Source of the DNA: Eurosta solidaginis
Taxonomy: Eukaryota; Arthropoda; Insecta; Diptera; Tephritidae
Reading direction: 5' to 3'
Assembly (NCBI RefSeq): GCF_040869045.1
Contig: NC_090322.1
Coordinates: 272,020,662 to 272,084,661 of the forward strand
DNA length: 64,000 nucleotides
Part shown: piece by piece, positions 46,670 through 58,501 of the stretch
Layout: every line of letters begins with the position of its first letter
How positions within the stretch are numbered: position 1 is the first letter of the stretch
Made by a program: the position numbers and the translations under genes
The notes under the pieces: model-generated
Database searches by the model: none
Told to the model about the DNA's origin: nothing
Seen by the model: the letters and a program-made list of their open reading frames with translations, nothing else

Positions 46670-46905
46670 TAAAAATTTACTCAAACTTGTCTCGTAATGA
46701 TTCGGTAATAGTTTCAAATGCTCTACAATTATTCTTGAAAACTATCTAGAAATGTTCAAAAGTAATCCCAAAATAGACATAAAAATAATACCAAAATCGC
46801 CCAAAAGGTAGCCCCATATAATCCTAAAAAACCGCGTGTTGATTAATGATTCCGGAACATCTTCCGCAATGATTCTGAAATAATGATTATAATAAAATAA
46901 TCCTC
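46670..46905. repeat. Degenerate short-period satellite
   Basis: Repeated words such as AATGATTC, AATAATCC and GAAAATTATT-like runs at roughly 15-bp spacing. The same composition appears at 57195-57690. No coding potential. Confidence 0.5.
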
Positions 46906-47025
46906 AATTGCTCACGAAAGTTTTCCGTTTGGGTGCAATTCTCGAGTTGAATCTAAGAAAAACATAAAGCACGAAAATGGCACAAAAATTTACAACAAAT
47001 GTAAGCAGCAACTTTTCTTTTTTTT

Positions 47026-50005
47026 ATACTCAGTTGAGCAGAGCTCACAGAGTATATTAACTTTGATTGGATAACGGTTGGTTGTACATGTATAAAGCAA
47101 TCGAGATAGATATAGACTTCCATATATCAAAATCATCAGTATCGAAAAAAAATTCGATTGAGCCATGTCCGTCTGTCCGTTAACACGATAACTTGAGTAA
47201 ATTTTGAGGTATCTTGATGAAATTTGGTATGTAGGTTCCTGGGCACTCATCTCAGATCGCTATTTAAAATGAACGATATCGGACAATAACCACGCCCACT
47301 TTTTCGATATCGAAAATTTCGAAAAATGGAAAAAGTGCGATAATTCATTACCAAATACGGATTAAGCGATGAAACTTGGTAAGTTAGTTGAACTTATGAC
47401 GCAGAATAGAAGCATGGTAAAATTTTGTACAATGGGCATGGCACCGCCCACTTTTAAAAGAAGGTAATTTAGAAGTTTTGCAAGCTGTTATTTGGCAATC
47501 GTTGAAGATATCATGATGAAATTTGGCAGGAACGTTACTCTTATTACTATATGTCTGCTTACTAAAAATTAGCAAAATCGGAGAACGACCACGCCCACTT
47601 TTTAAAAAAAAATTTTTTTTAATTCGAATTTTAAAAGAAAATTTAATATCTTTAGAGCATATAAGTAAATTATGCCAACATTCAACTCCAGTAATGACAT
47701 GGTGCAACAAAATACAAAAATAAAAGAAAATTTCAAAATGGGCGTGGCTCCGCCCTTTTTCATTTAATTTGTCTAGGATACTTTTAATGCCATAAGTCGA
47801 ACAAAAATTTACCAATCCTTGTGAAATTTGGTAGAGGCTTAGATTCTAGGACGATAACTGTTTTCTGTGAAAAAGGGCGAAATCGGTTGAAGCCGCGCCC
47901 AGTTTTTATACACAGTCGACCGGCTGTCCTTCCGCTCGGCCTTTAACACGATAACTTGAGCAAAAATCTATATATCTTTACTAAACTCAGTTCACGTACT
48001 TATCAGAATTCACTTTGTATTGGTGTAAAAAATGGCTGAAATCCGACTATGACCACGCCCATTTTTTCGATATCGAAAATTGAAAAGGATGCCATAATTA
48101 TATATCAAATACGAAAAAAGGGAGGAAACATGGTAATTGTATTGGTCTATTGACGCAAAATATAACTTTAGAAAAAAACTTGGTAAAATGGGTGTGACAC
48201 CTGCCATATTAAGTAGAAGAAAATGAAAAAGTTTTGCAGGGCGAAATCAAAAGCTCTTGGAATATTGGAAGGAATACTCTTCGTGGTATTACATATATAA
48301 ATAAATTAGCGGTACCCGACAGATGAAGTTCTGGATCACCCTGGTCCACATTTTGGTCGATATCTCGAAAACGCCTTCACATATACAACTAAAGGCCACT
48401 CTCTTTTAAAACCCTCATTAATACCTTTAATTTGATACCCATATCATACAAACACATTCTAGAGTCACCTCTGGTCCACGTTTATGGCGATATCTCGAAA
48501 AGGCGTCCACATATAGAACTAAGGCCCTCTCCTTTTTAAAATACTCATTAACACCTTTCATTTGATACCCATATCGTGCAAAAAAATTCTAGAGTCACCC
48601 CTGGCCCACCTTTATGGCGATATCTCGAAAAGGCATCCACCTATGGAACTAAGGCCCACTCCCTTTTAAAATACTCTTTAACACCTTTCATTTGATACCC
48701 ATATCGTACCAACAAATTCTAGAGTCACCCCTGGTCCACCTTTATGGCGATATCTCGAAAAGGCGTCCACCTATAGAACTAAGGCCCACGCTCTTTTAAA
48801 ATACTCATTAACACCTTTCATTTGAAACCCATATCTTACAAACGAATTCTAGAGTCACCCCTGGTCCACCTTTATGGCGATATCTCGAAAAGGCGTCCAC
48901 CTATAGAACTAAGGCCCACGCCCTTTTAAAATACTCATTAACACCTTTCATTTGATACCCATATTGTACAAACGCATTCTAGAGTTACCCCTGGTCCACG
49001 TTTATGGCGATATCCCGAAAAGGCGTCCACCCATAGAACTAACGCCCACTCCCTTTTACAACACTTATTAACACCTTTCGTTTGATACCCATATTGTACA
49101 AACGCATTCTAGAGTCAACCCTGGTCCACTTTTATAACGATATTCCGAAAAGGCGTCCACCTATAGAACTAAGGCCCACTCCCTTTTAAAATACTCATTA
49201 ACACCTTTCATTTTATACCCATATAGTACAAACAAATTCTAGAGTCACCCCTAGTCCACTTTTATGGCGATATCTCGAAAAGGCGTCCACCTACAGAACT
49301 AAGGCCCACGCCCTTTTAAAATACTCATTAACACCTTTCATTTGATACCCATATTGTACAAACGCATTCTAGAGTCACCCCTGGTCCACGTTTATGGCGA
49401 TATCCCGAAAAGGCGTCCACCCATAGAACTAACGCCCACTCCCTTTTACAACACTTATTACCACCTTTCGTTTGATACCCATATTGTACAAACGCATTCT
49501 AGAGTCAACCCTGGTCCACTTTTATAACGATATTCCGAAAAGGCGTCCACCTATAGAACTAAGGCCCACTCCCTTTTAAAATACTCATTAACACCTTTCA
49601 TTTTATACCCATATAGTACAAACAAATTCTAGAGTCACCCCTAGTCCACTTTTATGGCGATATCTCGAAAAGGCGTCCACATATAGAACTAAGGCCCACG
49701 CCCTCTTAAAATACTCATTAATACCTTTCGTTTGACACCCATAGTGTACAAACGCATTCTAGAGTCACACCTGGTCCCCTTTATGGCGATATCACGAAAC
49801 GGCGTCCACCTATGGAAATAGGGATCACTCCCTTTTAAAATACTCATTAACACCTTTCATTTGATACACATGTCATACAAACACATTCCAGGGTTACCCT
49901 CGGTTCATTTTCCTACATGGTTATTTTCCCTTATGTTGCCACCATAGCTCTCAACTGAGTATGTAATGTTCGGTTACACCCGAGCTTAACCTTCCTTACT
50001 TGTTT
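47026..50005 (+). repeat. Periodic non-coding element, copy F (longest complete copy)
   Basis: Both termini are present: TATACTCAGTTGAGCAGAGC at 47026 and the hairpin plus ACTTGTTTT at about 50005. The 5' module has the alternating GC boxes, with a mutated GGGCATGG at about 47435. The 3' part is a long tandem array (48330-49915). Plus-strand frames inside are unsupported. Confidence 0.92.
48330..49915 (+). repeat. Tandem array of about 12 units of 130 bp in copy F
   Basis: TCTAGAGTCA landmarks recur near 48463, 48589, 48720, 48850, 48979, 49109, 49238, 49368, 49498, 49628 and 49758. A distinctive trimer recurs at a 390-bp offset: AACGCCCACTCCCTTTTACA appears at 49041 and again at 49431, each followed by a unit with TTTATAACGATATTCCG. 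This is a higher-order repeat formed independently of the one in copy A, because the variant bases differ. Confidence 0.9.
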
Positions 50006-50275
50006 TTGTTTTCTTTTGTTGATTTCAGAAAAACTTAAAGGAATTGTGCAACCAAAATTATGGAAATCAAAAGTTTTTTATGTACTTAACTCGATTCGAA
50101 AGGAATCCTAATCCAAAAAAAAATGTTATTTGACAGTACCAAACGCTTGAAGTTTTTATAGAAAACCATTCAAACTAACACCCATCTTTCTCTTCAAATA
50201 AATACACGATATACTTAAAATATATGCCATTTGTTTTAGTTAAATAAAATCGCTTTAATAATAAAAATTTTATTT

Positions 50276-50281
50276 AAAAAA
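50276..50281 (-). terminator. Pol III terminator of tRNA-Trp
   Basis: Six T on the minus strand starting 15 bases past the tRNA 3' end, adequate for RNA polymerase III termination. Confidence 0.75.
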
Positions 50282-50295
50282 TTTAACAACTGATT

Positions 50296-50367
50296 TGACC
50301 CCGACGTGATTTGAACACGCAACCTTCTGATCTGGAGTCAGACGCGCTACCGTTGCGCCACGGAGTC
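50296..50367 (-). tRNA. tRNA-Trp (anticodon CCA)
   Basis: A 72-base minus-strand tRNA, intronless and without encoded CCA. Arms fold as 7-bp acceptor (one G-U pair, fourth pair from the end), 4-bp D stem GCGC/GCGC, 5-bp anticodon stem TCTGA/TCAGA with loop CTCCAGA, a 5-base variable loop and a 5-bp T stem with loop TTCAAAT. The anticodon CCA lies at 50333-50335, discriminator base A. Internal promoters are TGGCGCAACGG (box A) and GTTCAAATC (box B). It closely resembles the insect tRNA-Trp as I recall it. The acceptor G-U pair and the A in the T loop could be ordinary variants or early decay. It lies about 290 bp right of a periodic element and is the only clear host gene in the window. Confidence 0.93.
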
Positions 50368-50899
50368 TTTTTTAGCATTTCGGCAAATGCGTGACATGAA
50401 ACATATCAAAAAAGCTTTCGTACAAACAACAATTCCCAATTGAATGAAAAAAAACCAACCAAATCACTAATGTCGTACAATAAGATTTCATCTACATACT
50501 AAGCTATGTACTAAGTGCAAAGTACAATCCGTACAATAACGAGTAAATTGCATCATGAGGTCTGGCGACATGATAAGCATAGCAATTGTTGTTGTTGTAT
50601 TCAAAGCTAAAATTAGAATTTGAAGAAATAAGCTTTTGTTTGCATTCGCGCTTAAGCGTTTGCATATGTACAAATATTAGTACTCACATACATATTTCAA
50701 CAAGATGTTTTCCTCCCGCTTCATATGGCATAACGGTTTGTATACGCAGTCCCTTAAAATATCGGAATAAAACTTTCGAGTATAAAATTTCGGTATCCAG
50801 TTGTAAAGGTGCACGTTTTTACAAAACTTGTTGTTTACTGGAGCTTGTGATCAAAACTTCCTGACTCTTGCCGTGTCTTTCAGGCGAAAGTTTATGGCA

Positions 50900-51400
50900 T
50901 AGAAAGAGCATCTAGACATCTCCTGGCCAGTGGAGTCTCAGTTTCCAATGTAACGATCAAAGCTGCCAGCCAGGAATTTAAATCTAACTTTATAAAATCG
51001 GATAAAGTGTGAAGGTTATCTCCCTTTGGGCACAGCAATATTAAAAAGAAATCATTTGCTAATGAGATGGTCACATATGGTTCTGAAACATATATAAAAC
51101 AGACAGTCACCTCTTTGTTATCTCATCATATAAGAAAATTTCAGAATTACATGAGGGCAACGAACTTCGTGTGGACTAACCGTGATGGAAAAGAAAAAAA
51201 GTTACCTTCTTAAAATAAATAAGTTTGCAGTGATAGGTCCTACGGGCGTCATCAAAGGTCACTGTGTGCACTTATATTTCGGCGTTGGCACACACCTACA
51301 AGCTCCATCTGCTGTTTCCAGGACTGTCGAAAAGATGATTCGGTTTCTTACGGAGTTTAGATCTTCTGCTCTTACTTAAGCTCATACAGGGAAAAAATGA
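50900..51400 (+). pseudogene. LINE RNase H remnant
   Basis: The plus strand at about 51020-51095 reads SPFGHSNIKKKSFANEMVTY and GSET, matching the VPGHSNIxGNxxADExAxxGSE pattern of LINE RNase H. At about 51215-51260 FAVIGPTGVIKGHC corresponds to VIGVLTGHC in the LINE at 42175. Frame broken; a short fragment only. Confidence 0.6.
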
Positions 51401-51489
51401 TTTGATAGAGGTTAACTTGGAAATTTGTGGTTGGACGAAGCTCCTACATAACCCCTTTCAGTCTAACCTTGTTTTTCATCATATTGTAA

Positions 51490-52045
51490 ACTGGGGGAGT
51501 GAACTCGCATAGATTGAATGAGTCCATAGTGCTACCAGAAGTTTGTTCAACGACCAAACTGAAAAGTCCTATTAAAAACCAGGGATTTTGTTATAAAATA
51601 AAAATATGCTACTTGCTGCTTCTATATCTGACAGCTGTGTCGCTCCTAACAGCAAACAGAGAAGAGCACAGTACGTGCTAAATATTTTCCTTCTGAAACC
51701 CGGATTTCCGACGTCTTCTATTACTGGCTTATTTAAAAGCATGTGACTCCAGATGGTAATGCTTAATACAATGCCCATCATGAGAATATATTCCTCGTTT
51801 TTTCGTGGTACCAGTAACTTTGTTAGGTAAGATCGTAACACTTGCACATGGTCTTCGATTCTTTGAAGCCCCGTGCTTTGGTTCCACGCTTTTCCGCTTA
51901 ACCGATTATGTGCAATTCTACCCTCCTTTTAATCTCGCCCAATCTGATTGAGACGTCTTCAGTACAAGCTTCGACGAATGCGTTATTTTTAGGTACCTCA
52001 CCCGCTATTTAATTTTCGTCTATTCCCATATGGCATAGTCCCAAA
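51490..52045 (-). pseudogene. LINE 3' end with RNase H C-terminus remnant
   Basis: The minus-strand 91-codon frame (51572-51847) contains LTKLLVPRKNEEYILMMGIV and LLLGATQLSDIEAASS, corresponding to the end of RNase H and the Cys-rich tail with its cysteines mostly lost. The left part carries CATAGTGCTACCAGAAGTTT, the shared 3' signature of the LINE at 34640. It lies tail to tail with the plus-strand LINE remnant just left. Confidence 0.7.
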
Positions 52046-52862
52046 TAAAGAGCACAACGTTAAAAAAGCTTCTATGTTAAGCCACTGGTGAGTTTCGAAA
52101 ATAAGCAGGTGTCTTTACCGCAACTCAGCAAAATAAAAATACCCCATTTATAGCTTTTAATCCAGCAGACCCGCTTTAATGTCTTCAGAGACAGACGGTA
52201 TGTGCGTCATTGAAAAACAAAGTTGCTCCTCATAGAAGTTGTCCTGATAACAGAAATGCATAATGCAAGTGGTGAATCGTATTAAAGAGTAAATAAATCC
52301 ATAGGATCAATCACACAGACTGAACCCACCCTTTACTTGAGTTCTAGTAAAATCATACAACTGAAAGTATCAAGCGCTCATATTGCACGGCGTCTAAATA
52401 ATGGAATGCAATGAAATGTAATGGAATGAAAGTATGTGGCATGTACAGAAGTGAAGTGGTTTCAGTGCTGCGCTTAATGGCAACAATAAATCCTTAAATC
52501 TGTCACATCGAGTGCACGACGAACCAGAGGAGGAAAACGAAAAGACAAATGCACCGGATAGCTCGTAACTTAAAGCAGAATAAAAAAAATATATCCTGCA
52601 TAGAGTAGTGAAAAAAGCGATTTAATTGAACCAAACATTTCACTAGACTCAAATACATACTAGGAATTCCAGACATCTTAAGCGAATGGGATACAAAGAG
52701 AAGTTTATCACATATGCACATGTATGGCTGACGAAAATTTACCGAAACGTCTAATTACAACAATAATTTTCCAATGTCCCAAAAATACTGCCACAAAGTA
52801 ACCGTCTTCTGCTTGCTATTGTTTACTTAAAACTTTTTTATTTTCATTCAAAATTATTCACA
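52046..52862. other. Unassigned spacer
   Basis: No gene recognised. GGAATG-like pentamer repetition occurs at about 52399-52435. Confidence 0.3.
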
Positions 52863-54798
52863 AACAAGTAAGGAAGGCTAAGTTCGGGTGTAACCGAACA
52901 TTGCATACTTAGCTGAGAGCTTTGGAGACAAAATAAGGGAAAATCACCATGAAGGAAAATGAACCTAGGGTAACCCTGGAATGTGTTTGTATGACATTGG
53001 TATCAAATGGAAGGTATTAAAGAGTATTTTAAAAGGGAGTGGGCTAGAGTTCTATAGGTGGACGCCATTTCGGGATATCGCCATAAAGGTGGAACAGGGT
53101 GACTATAGAATGTGCTTTTACGATATGGGAATCAAATGAAAGGCGTTAATGAGTATTTTAAAAGGTAGTGGGCCTTAGTTCTATAGGTCGACGCTTTTTC
53201 GAGATATCGCCATAAAGGTGGACCGGCGTGACTCTTGAATTTGTTTGCACGATATGGGTATCAAATGAAAGGTGTTAATGAGTATTTTAAAAAGGAGAGG
53301 GCCTTAGTTCTATAGGTGGATGCCTTTTCGAGATATCGCCATAAAGGTGGACCAGGGGTGACTCTAGAATGTGTTTGTACGATATGGGTATCAAATTAAA
53401 AGTATTAATGAGGTTTTTAAAAGGGTCTAGCCCTTAGTTGTATATGTGAAGGCGTTTTCCATATATCGACCAAAATGTGGACCAGGGTGACCCAGAACAT
53501 CATCTGTTGGGTATCGCTAATTTATTTATACATATATGTAATACCAGGAAAAGTATTCCTGCCAAGATTTCAAGGGTTTTTTATTTCGCCCTGCAGAACT
53601 TTTTCATTTTCTTCTACTTAATATGGGAGGTGTCACACCCATTTTACAAAGTTTTTTCTAAAGTTATATTTTGCGTCAATAAACCAATCGAGTTACAATG
53701 TTTAATCCCTTTATTCATATTTGGTATAAAATTATGGAACTTTTTCCATTTTTCGTAATTTTCGATATCGAAAAAGTGGGCGTGGTCATAGTGGGATTTC
53801 GGTCATTTTTTACACCAATACAAAGCGAGTTCAGATAAGTACGTGAACAGAGTTTAGTAAAGATATATCGGTTTTTGCTCAAGTTATCGAGTTAAGGGCC
53901 GAGCGGAAGGACAGACGGCCGACTGTGTGGCTTCAACCGATTTCGCCCATTTTCACAGGAAACAACTATCGTCATAGAGTCTATTTCACAAGGATTGGTT
54001 AATATTTGTTCGACTTATGGTATTAAGCTTATTCTAGACTAATTAAATAAAAAAGGGCGGAGCCACGCCCATTTTGAAATTTCCTTTTATCTTTGTACTT
54101 TGTTGCACAATATCAATACTGGAGTTGAATGTTGACATAATTTACTTATATACTGTAAAGATAATAGATTTTTTGTTAAAATTTGACTTTTAAAATTTTT
54201 TGTTAAAAAGTGGGCGTGTTCTTCATCCGATTTAGCTAATTTTCATTTAGCATATATATAGTAATAGTAATAACATTCCTGTCAAATTTCATCATGTTAT
54301 CTTCAACAACTGCCAAATTACGGCTTGGAAAATTTTCAAATTACCTTCTTTCAAAAGTGGGCGGTGTCACGCCCATTGCCCAAAGCTTTACTAACTTTAT
54401 ATTCTACGTCATAAGGTCAACCCACCTACCAAATTTCATCGCTTTATCCGTCTTTGGTAATGAATTATCGAACTTTTTGGATTTTTCGAAATTATCGATA
54501 TCGAAAAAGTGGGCGTGGTTATATTCCGATTTCGTTCATTTTAAATATAGATCTGAGGTGAGTGCCCAGGAATCCACATACGAAATTTCATCAGGATACC
54601 TCAAAATTTACTTAAGTTATCGTGTTTACGGACGGACGGGCGGACGGACGGACATGGCTAAATAAATTTCTTTTTTCGCCCAGATTATTTTGATATATTG
54701 AAGTCTATATCTATCTCGATTAGTTTATGCCGTTACGGATTGCCGTTATGCAAACAAAGTTAATATACTCTGTGAGCTCTGCTCAGCTGAGTATAAAA
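52863..54798 (-). repeat. Periodic non-coding element, copy G (inverted)
   Basis: Reverse-complement copy. It starts AACAAGTAAGGAAGGC (the family 3' end) with the hairpin, followed by about four 129-bp units (52930-53490). The GC-box module comes next, then the (GGAC)n stretch near 54628-54650 and the 5' terminus GAGCTCTGCTCAGCTGAGTA at 54773-54792. Apart from orientation it resembles copy D in array size. Confidence 0.92.
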
Positions 54799-56315
54799 AC
54801 TGATGAAAATAGCGCACGAAATTATTTGTCTGCTTATTTACTACATTTATTTCATAAATAAATTTATTTCTTGTTTGAATTTTTGCACAAATTTTCAAAA
54901 TTGGTTAGTGTCACCTCTTAATGTTATTTGGATGTGCTCCGCAATTAAATACGTGTACCTAATGATCACAGTATTTGGTTGCAATGCGAATATATTGAAA
55001 TGTTGGTAGATTTTTGGGCTTTGGTGGTAGAAGTGGTAGAAAATGAAAATGGGCTAAAAAGTTGGTAGTTCTACCAATAAAGTGGTAAAGTCCGTGCACT
55101 GGGTACCAATGCGAGTATGTTAGCAATGCATGACCTCTGAACTTGCCCAATTGAAATAGCATTTCAAGAAATGATTGCTGCAGTGAATGCGGAGTATGCG
55201 AGTGGAGTGCAGAGTGTGGCAGATGCTGTAGGACAGCAAACGACGAATTGCACTCCTGCCACGCACAGATTGTACATAGTTACAAGTAGATATGTAGATG
55301 AAGCATAAGAATATGTCGTTCATGTAATATGTTGCAACAACAACAAGCTAGCAGTGTCCAGTTGACATGCAAATCACTTAGTGGCCATTACCGGAAAGGT
55401 GACAATGCGAACCAATGGCCAATTGTTAAGCTATAAATTCGAAACGACTCTCAGGCATGTTTAACATATTTATCTTTGCATTTATGTATGTACATATGAC
55501 GTATATGTAAGATATGTAGAGAAAAAAATGAAACGAATGTTACCATTGTACAATTGAATTAACTGCTCTTGTACGAATATTCCGATGTGAAAGCTATTTT
55601 ATCCGGCTTACTGCGTTATTCCTACAGCTGCTGTAAACATTTTATTGACGCACGTGAGCTGATTTCAGTATGACCTTCATGTCACTGTTCAAGTAGTTAA
55701 CGTTCAGTCTACAGTAGTCGAACAATATTTCGATTTGCTCAAGCACTTGACTAAAAAATTTTTCAAAATATTTTGCATTATAGCTTTGTCATGTCTTTGC
55801 TCTAAGAACATTGAGGAGTTGTGAAATCTTTCCGCGTTTGTTAGCTTCTGGCTAGCCAAAGCCGGAGCGCCTCGAAATAAGAAGAACTACTCTTTTAAAA
55901 AAGCTTTAATCAAAGTCAAGAGTGCGGAAATTTTTACTTAGACTTTCTTGCTTGGTAGTGGAAATATCCCTAGCATGCTTACATGACCATATGCTCGTAT
56001 CTGTAGCTGAAAGATAAACAGTCGTAACTCCACTTTTGGCCCAAATATATCATCTTTAAACTTTAGTTGTCTAGACCTTCTGGAAATAACTCGAAATTCA
56101 AATATTATTCCCTATACTTTCTAATTTGTAAATTTTGTATGTCATTGTACCAGATGGGCTTGCGAAAAATAATCAAGCTGTTGTCTTGTTTAAAAAAAAT
56201 GTATATATTTTAAAAGAAAAATATAATAAAGTAAAAGAAGCATAAGCCGTGCACTTGTGTATATGGTTGTCAGTTTTTATATCGTATATATGAATGAGAT
56301 TCCGGATTAGGTTAG
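54799..56315. other. Unassigned region with GGTAG-rich patch
   Basis: Around 55022-55092 the words GGTAGAAGTGGTAGA and TTGGTAGTTCTACCA suggest part of a dispersed repeat. No gene is recognised elsewhere in the stretch. Confidence 0.3.
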
Positions 56316-56645
56316 GTCGAACGGGCCGGCCAACAAAGGCCTCACGTAGACTGAATGTACCCATAGTGTTACCAGAGTTTTTTCGACAACCAAACGGTCG
56401 AGGTCTGGCAACTCTGCCACCCCTAGTATCTGGAGCCTTGACCTCTCGAGCGCAGGACACGAACACAGAACAAGCTCAACCGCTACTAACGTGGCTTAAC
56501 TCCTAAGCATGTGACGCCAGAAGGCAGTGTCCAGCTAGTATGCCCATCTTGAGCCTTAATCTGGTCTCTTTAGAGATATTAGCAACTTTGTAAGTCTAAT
56601 GTATTAAGCCTTTCCTCCTTTGTGGATGATATGCAACTGCTGTCT
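56316..56645 (-). pseudogene. LINE 3' segment, first of a pair
   Basis: Shares GGCCGGCCAACAAAGGCCTC, CATAGTGTTACCAGA, TCTGGCAACTCTGCCACCC and GCATGTGACGCCAGAAG with 51490-52045 and 56885-57185. On the minus strand this is the Cys-rich tail and 3' untranslated part of a LINE; minus-strand frames are short and broken. Confidence 0.7.
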
Positions 56646-56884
56646 CTTTTTATTTCTACTAAGCGGACTGGGAAGTCTACGGTCGATTCATTTATTGTTC
56701 GGGAAGTCTACGGTCGATTCATCGAGTGCTGCACCTTACTTTGCCAGCAAGTCGGCATTTTCGTTATCTTCTTTTCTTTTAAGACCGGGAATCCAGTTCA
56801 AATATATTGGCGCCGGCCTGAGCTAAGTCTCTCGAATGCTTCATGACAATCCAGGACACTTATTGATAGAGTGCTATCAAATCT

Positions 56885-57185
56885 ACACCTTAAGTTGAAC
56901 TGGCCGGTCAATAAAGGCCTCGCATAGACTGAATCTAGCCATAGTATTACCAGAATTTTTCCGCGGACGAAACTACGTACCCCAATTAGGTGCCTGGTCC
57001 TATGTTATAGAATAACTCCGTTCTCTTGGCAATTACTAGAAGTTTTCTGGGATCTAGCTTGATTGCTGCTTCGAAATCCGGCAACTCTGCCACCCTTAAA
57101 AGCTGGAGCCTTGACGTGGCAAGCACAAGATACTAATACAGAACGTGTTCAACTGTTTCTTCCTGCAGCTCGCACTTTTTACATC
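56885..57185 (-). pseudogene. LINE 3' segment, second of a pair
   Basis: Diverged second copy of the same 3' segment in the same orientation, with GGCCGGTCAATAAAGGCCTC, CATAGTATTACCAGA and CCGGCAACTCTGCCACCC, about 570 bp right of the first. Either two insertions or a local duplication. Confidence 0.7.
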
Positions 57186-57194
57186 TGCTACATT

Positions 57195-57690
57195 CAGGAT
57201 TACTTCGCGAAAATTTTCCGTATTATTTCTAGACTAATTCGGAGCCAATTTAGATCGATTTCATGATCAACTCGGAACTATTTTAGGTATCATTTCGGGT
57301 AAGCTTTGGATTATTTCGAGACTATCATTTCTAAACTAATTCGAGACCAGTTTGGAGCAATTTCAGGATCACTCTAAGATTATTTTAAGTATCATTTTGG
57401 GAACATTTGAGAATCATTTATTGTTCGGAACAATTTTGAAATATTTTTAGGAGCACTTTGCGACTGTTTTTAGGATCAATCCATCCCGAAATGAATCTAA
57501 AAGTGTCCCAAAGTTTTTCCGAAACTGTCACGAAATTATACCCAAAATAATCCTGAAATGATCCTGAAATTGTCTTAAAGTGCATCAAAATTATTCTTGA
57601 AACAATGACGAGGTGTTCCTTAAGAAATGTTCACGAAGCAGTTACGAAGTAGCCCCAAAGTAGTTCAAGAATATAAATTACCACGCCATC
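57195..57690. repeat. Degenerate satellite with strand switch
   Basis: Left of about 57478 the words are of the form GGATCATTT, TTTCGGG and AGGATCA. Right of it they are complements: CCCGAAATGA, AATGATCCTGAAAT. The centre is GGATCAATCC at 57473-57482. Period is roughly 12-16 bp and irregular. The transcript or single strand could fold on itself. No coding sequence. Confidence 0.65.
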
Positions 57691-58501
57691 TTATTAAAAA
57701 TTGAATTGAAGTCCTTAAATCCCTTAGGGAAGGCCAAAAAAAGCCCCATATTAGTTGATGTGCATGCAAAAACGGTAAGAAAAGGATTTAAAAAAGGTTA
57801 GGGGTACCTAAGATTTGTCGAAACTCACTTGAGCTCGGTCTCCCTCCGAAAATATCCCATTGCAGGAACACTCTGAAAAATGTGTGTCTTATGTTCCTTA
57901 TTCCTTCCAAATACCCAAGAGGATACTTATGGAGTCCCTGCTTTTTTTTCATATCTTTAGTCGTTCTTATATGTATTTACAGTTATATGCATATTGCTTC
58001 CCTTCACCATTTTTGGTGCATAGCTTATTTTTCCTGTAGACGATAAAAATTCGCCTCAAAAGTATCTGAATACATATATGTATATATGACATGCTTATTT
58101 ATTTACGAGAAAAACAAATTTTCACTATTATCTATCCTTCACCATGGCCCGTATTCTTTAACTTTAGTTTTGCTTATTCTAGGGGATGAGGGCAGCGGTG
58201 GCCATTCAATTCAGCTTGTGACCGGGTGACATATGAAGCAAGCGTGCGAGTAACTGATGACACATGAAGGTGTAAAGTATCGTACTTTACAATTTTTCTG
58301 CTAAACACATGAGTAACTCGTTAGGTAACAGCACAGAAGTCACCGCAAAAAATAGTGATAGTGAATAATTTCGAATTGTTCTTAAGATAAATTTAGTAAA
58401 GCTTTACTTAGCACTGCATCAACTAGCCCGAAGCATGCTTAAGGTCGAATTAGGACTGCTTTGCACAAAAACAATAAAACCAGCCATATACAATTTGCAA
58501 A
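57691..58501. other. Unassigned spacer
   Basis: No feature recognised. Confidence 0.3.
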
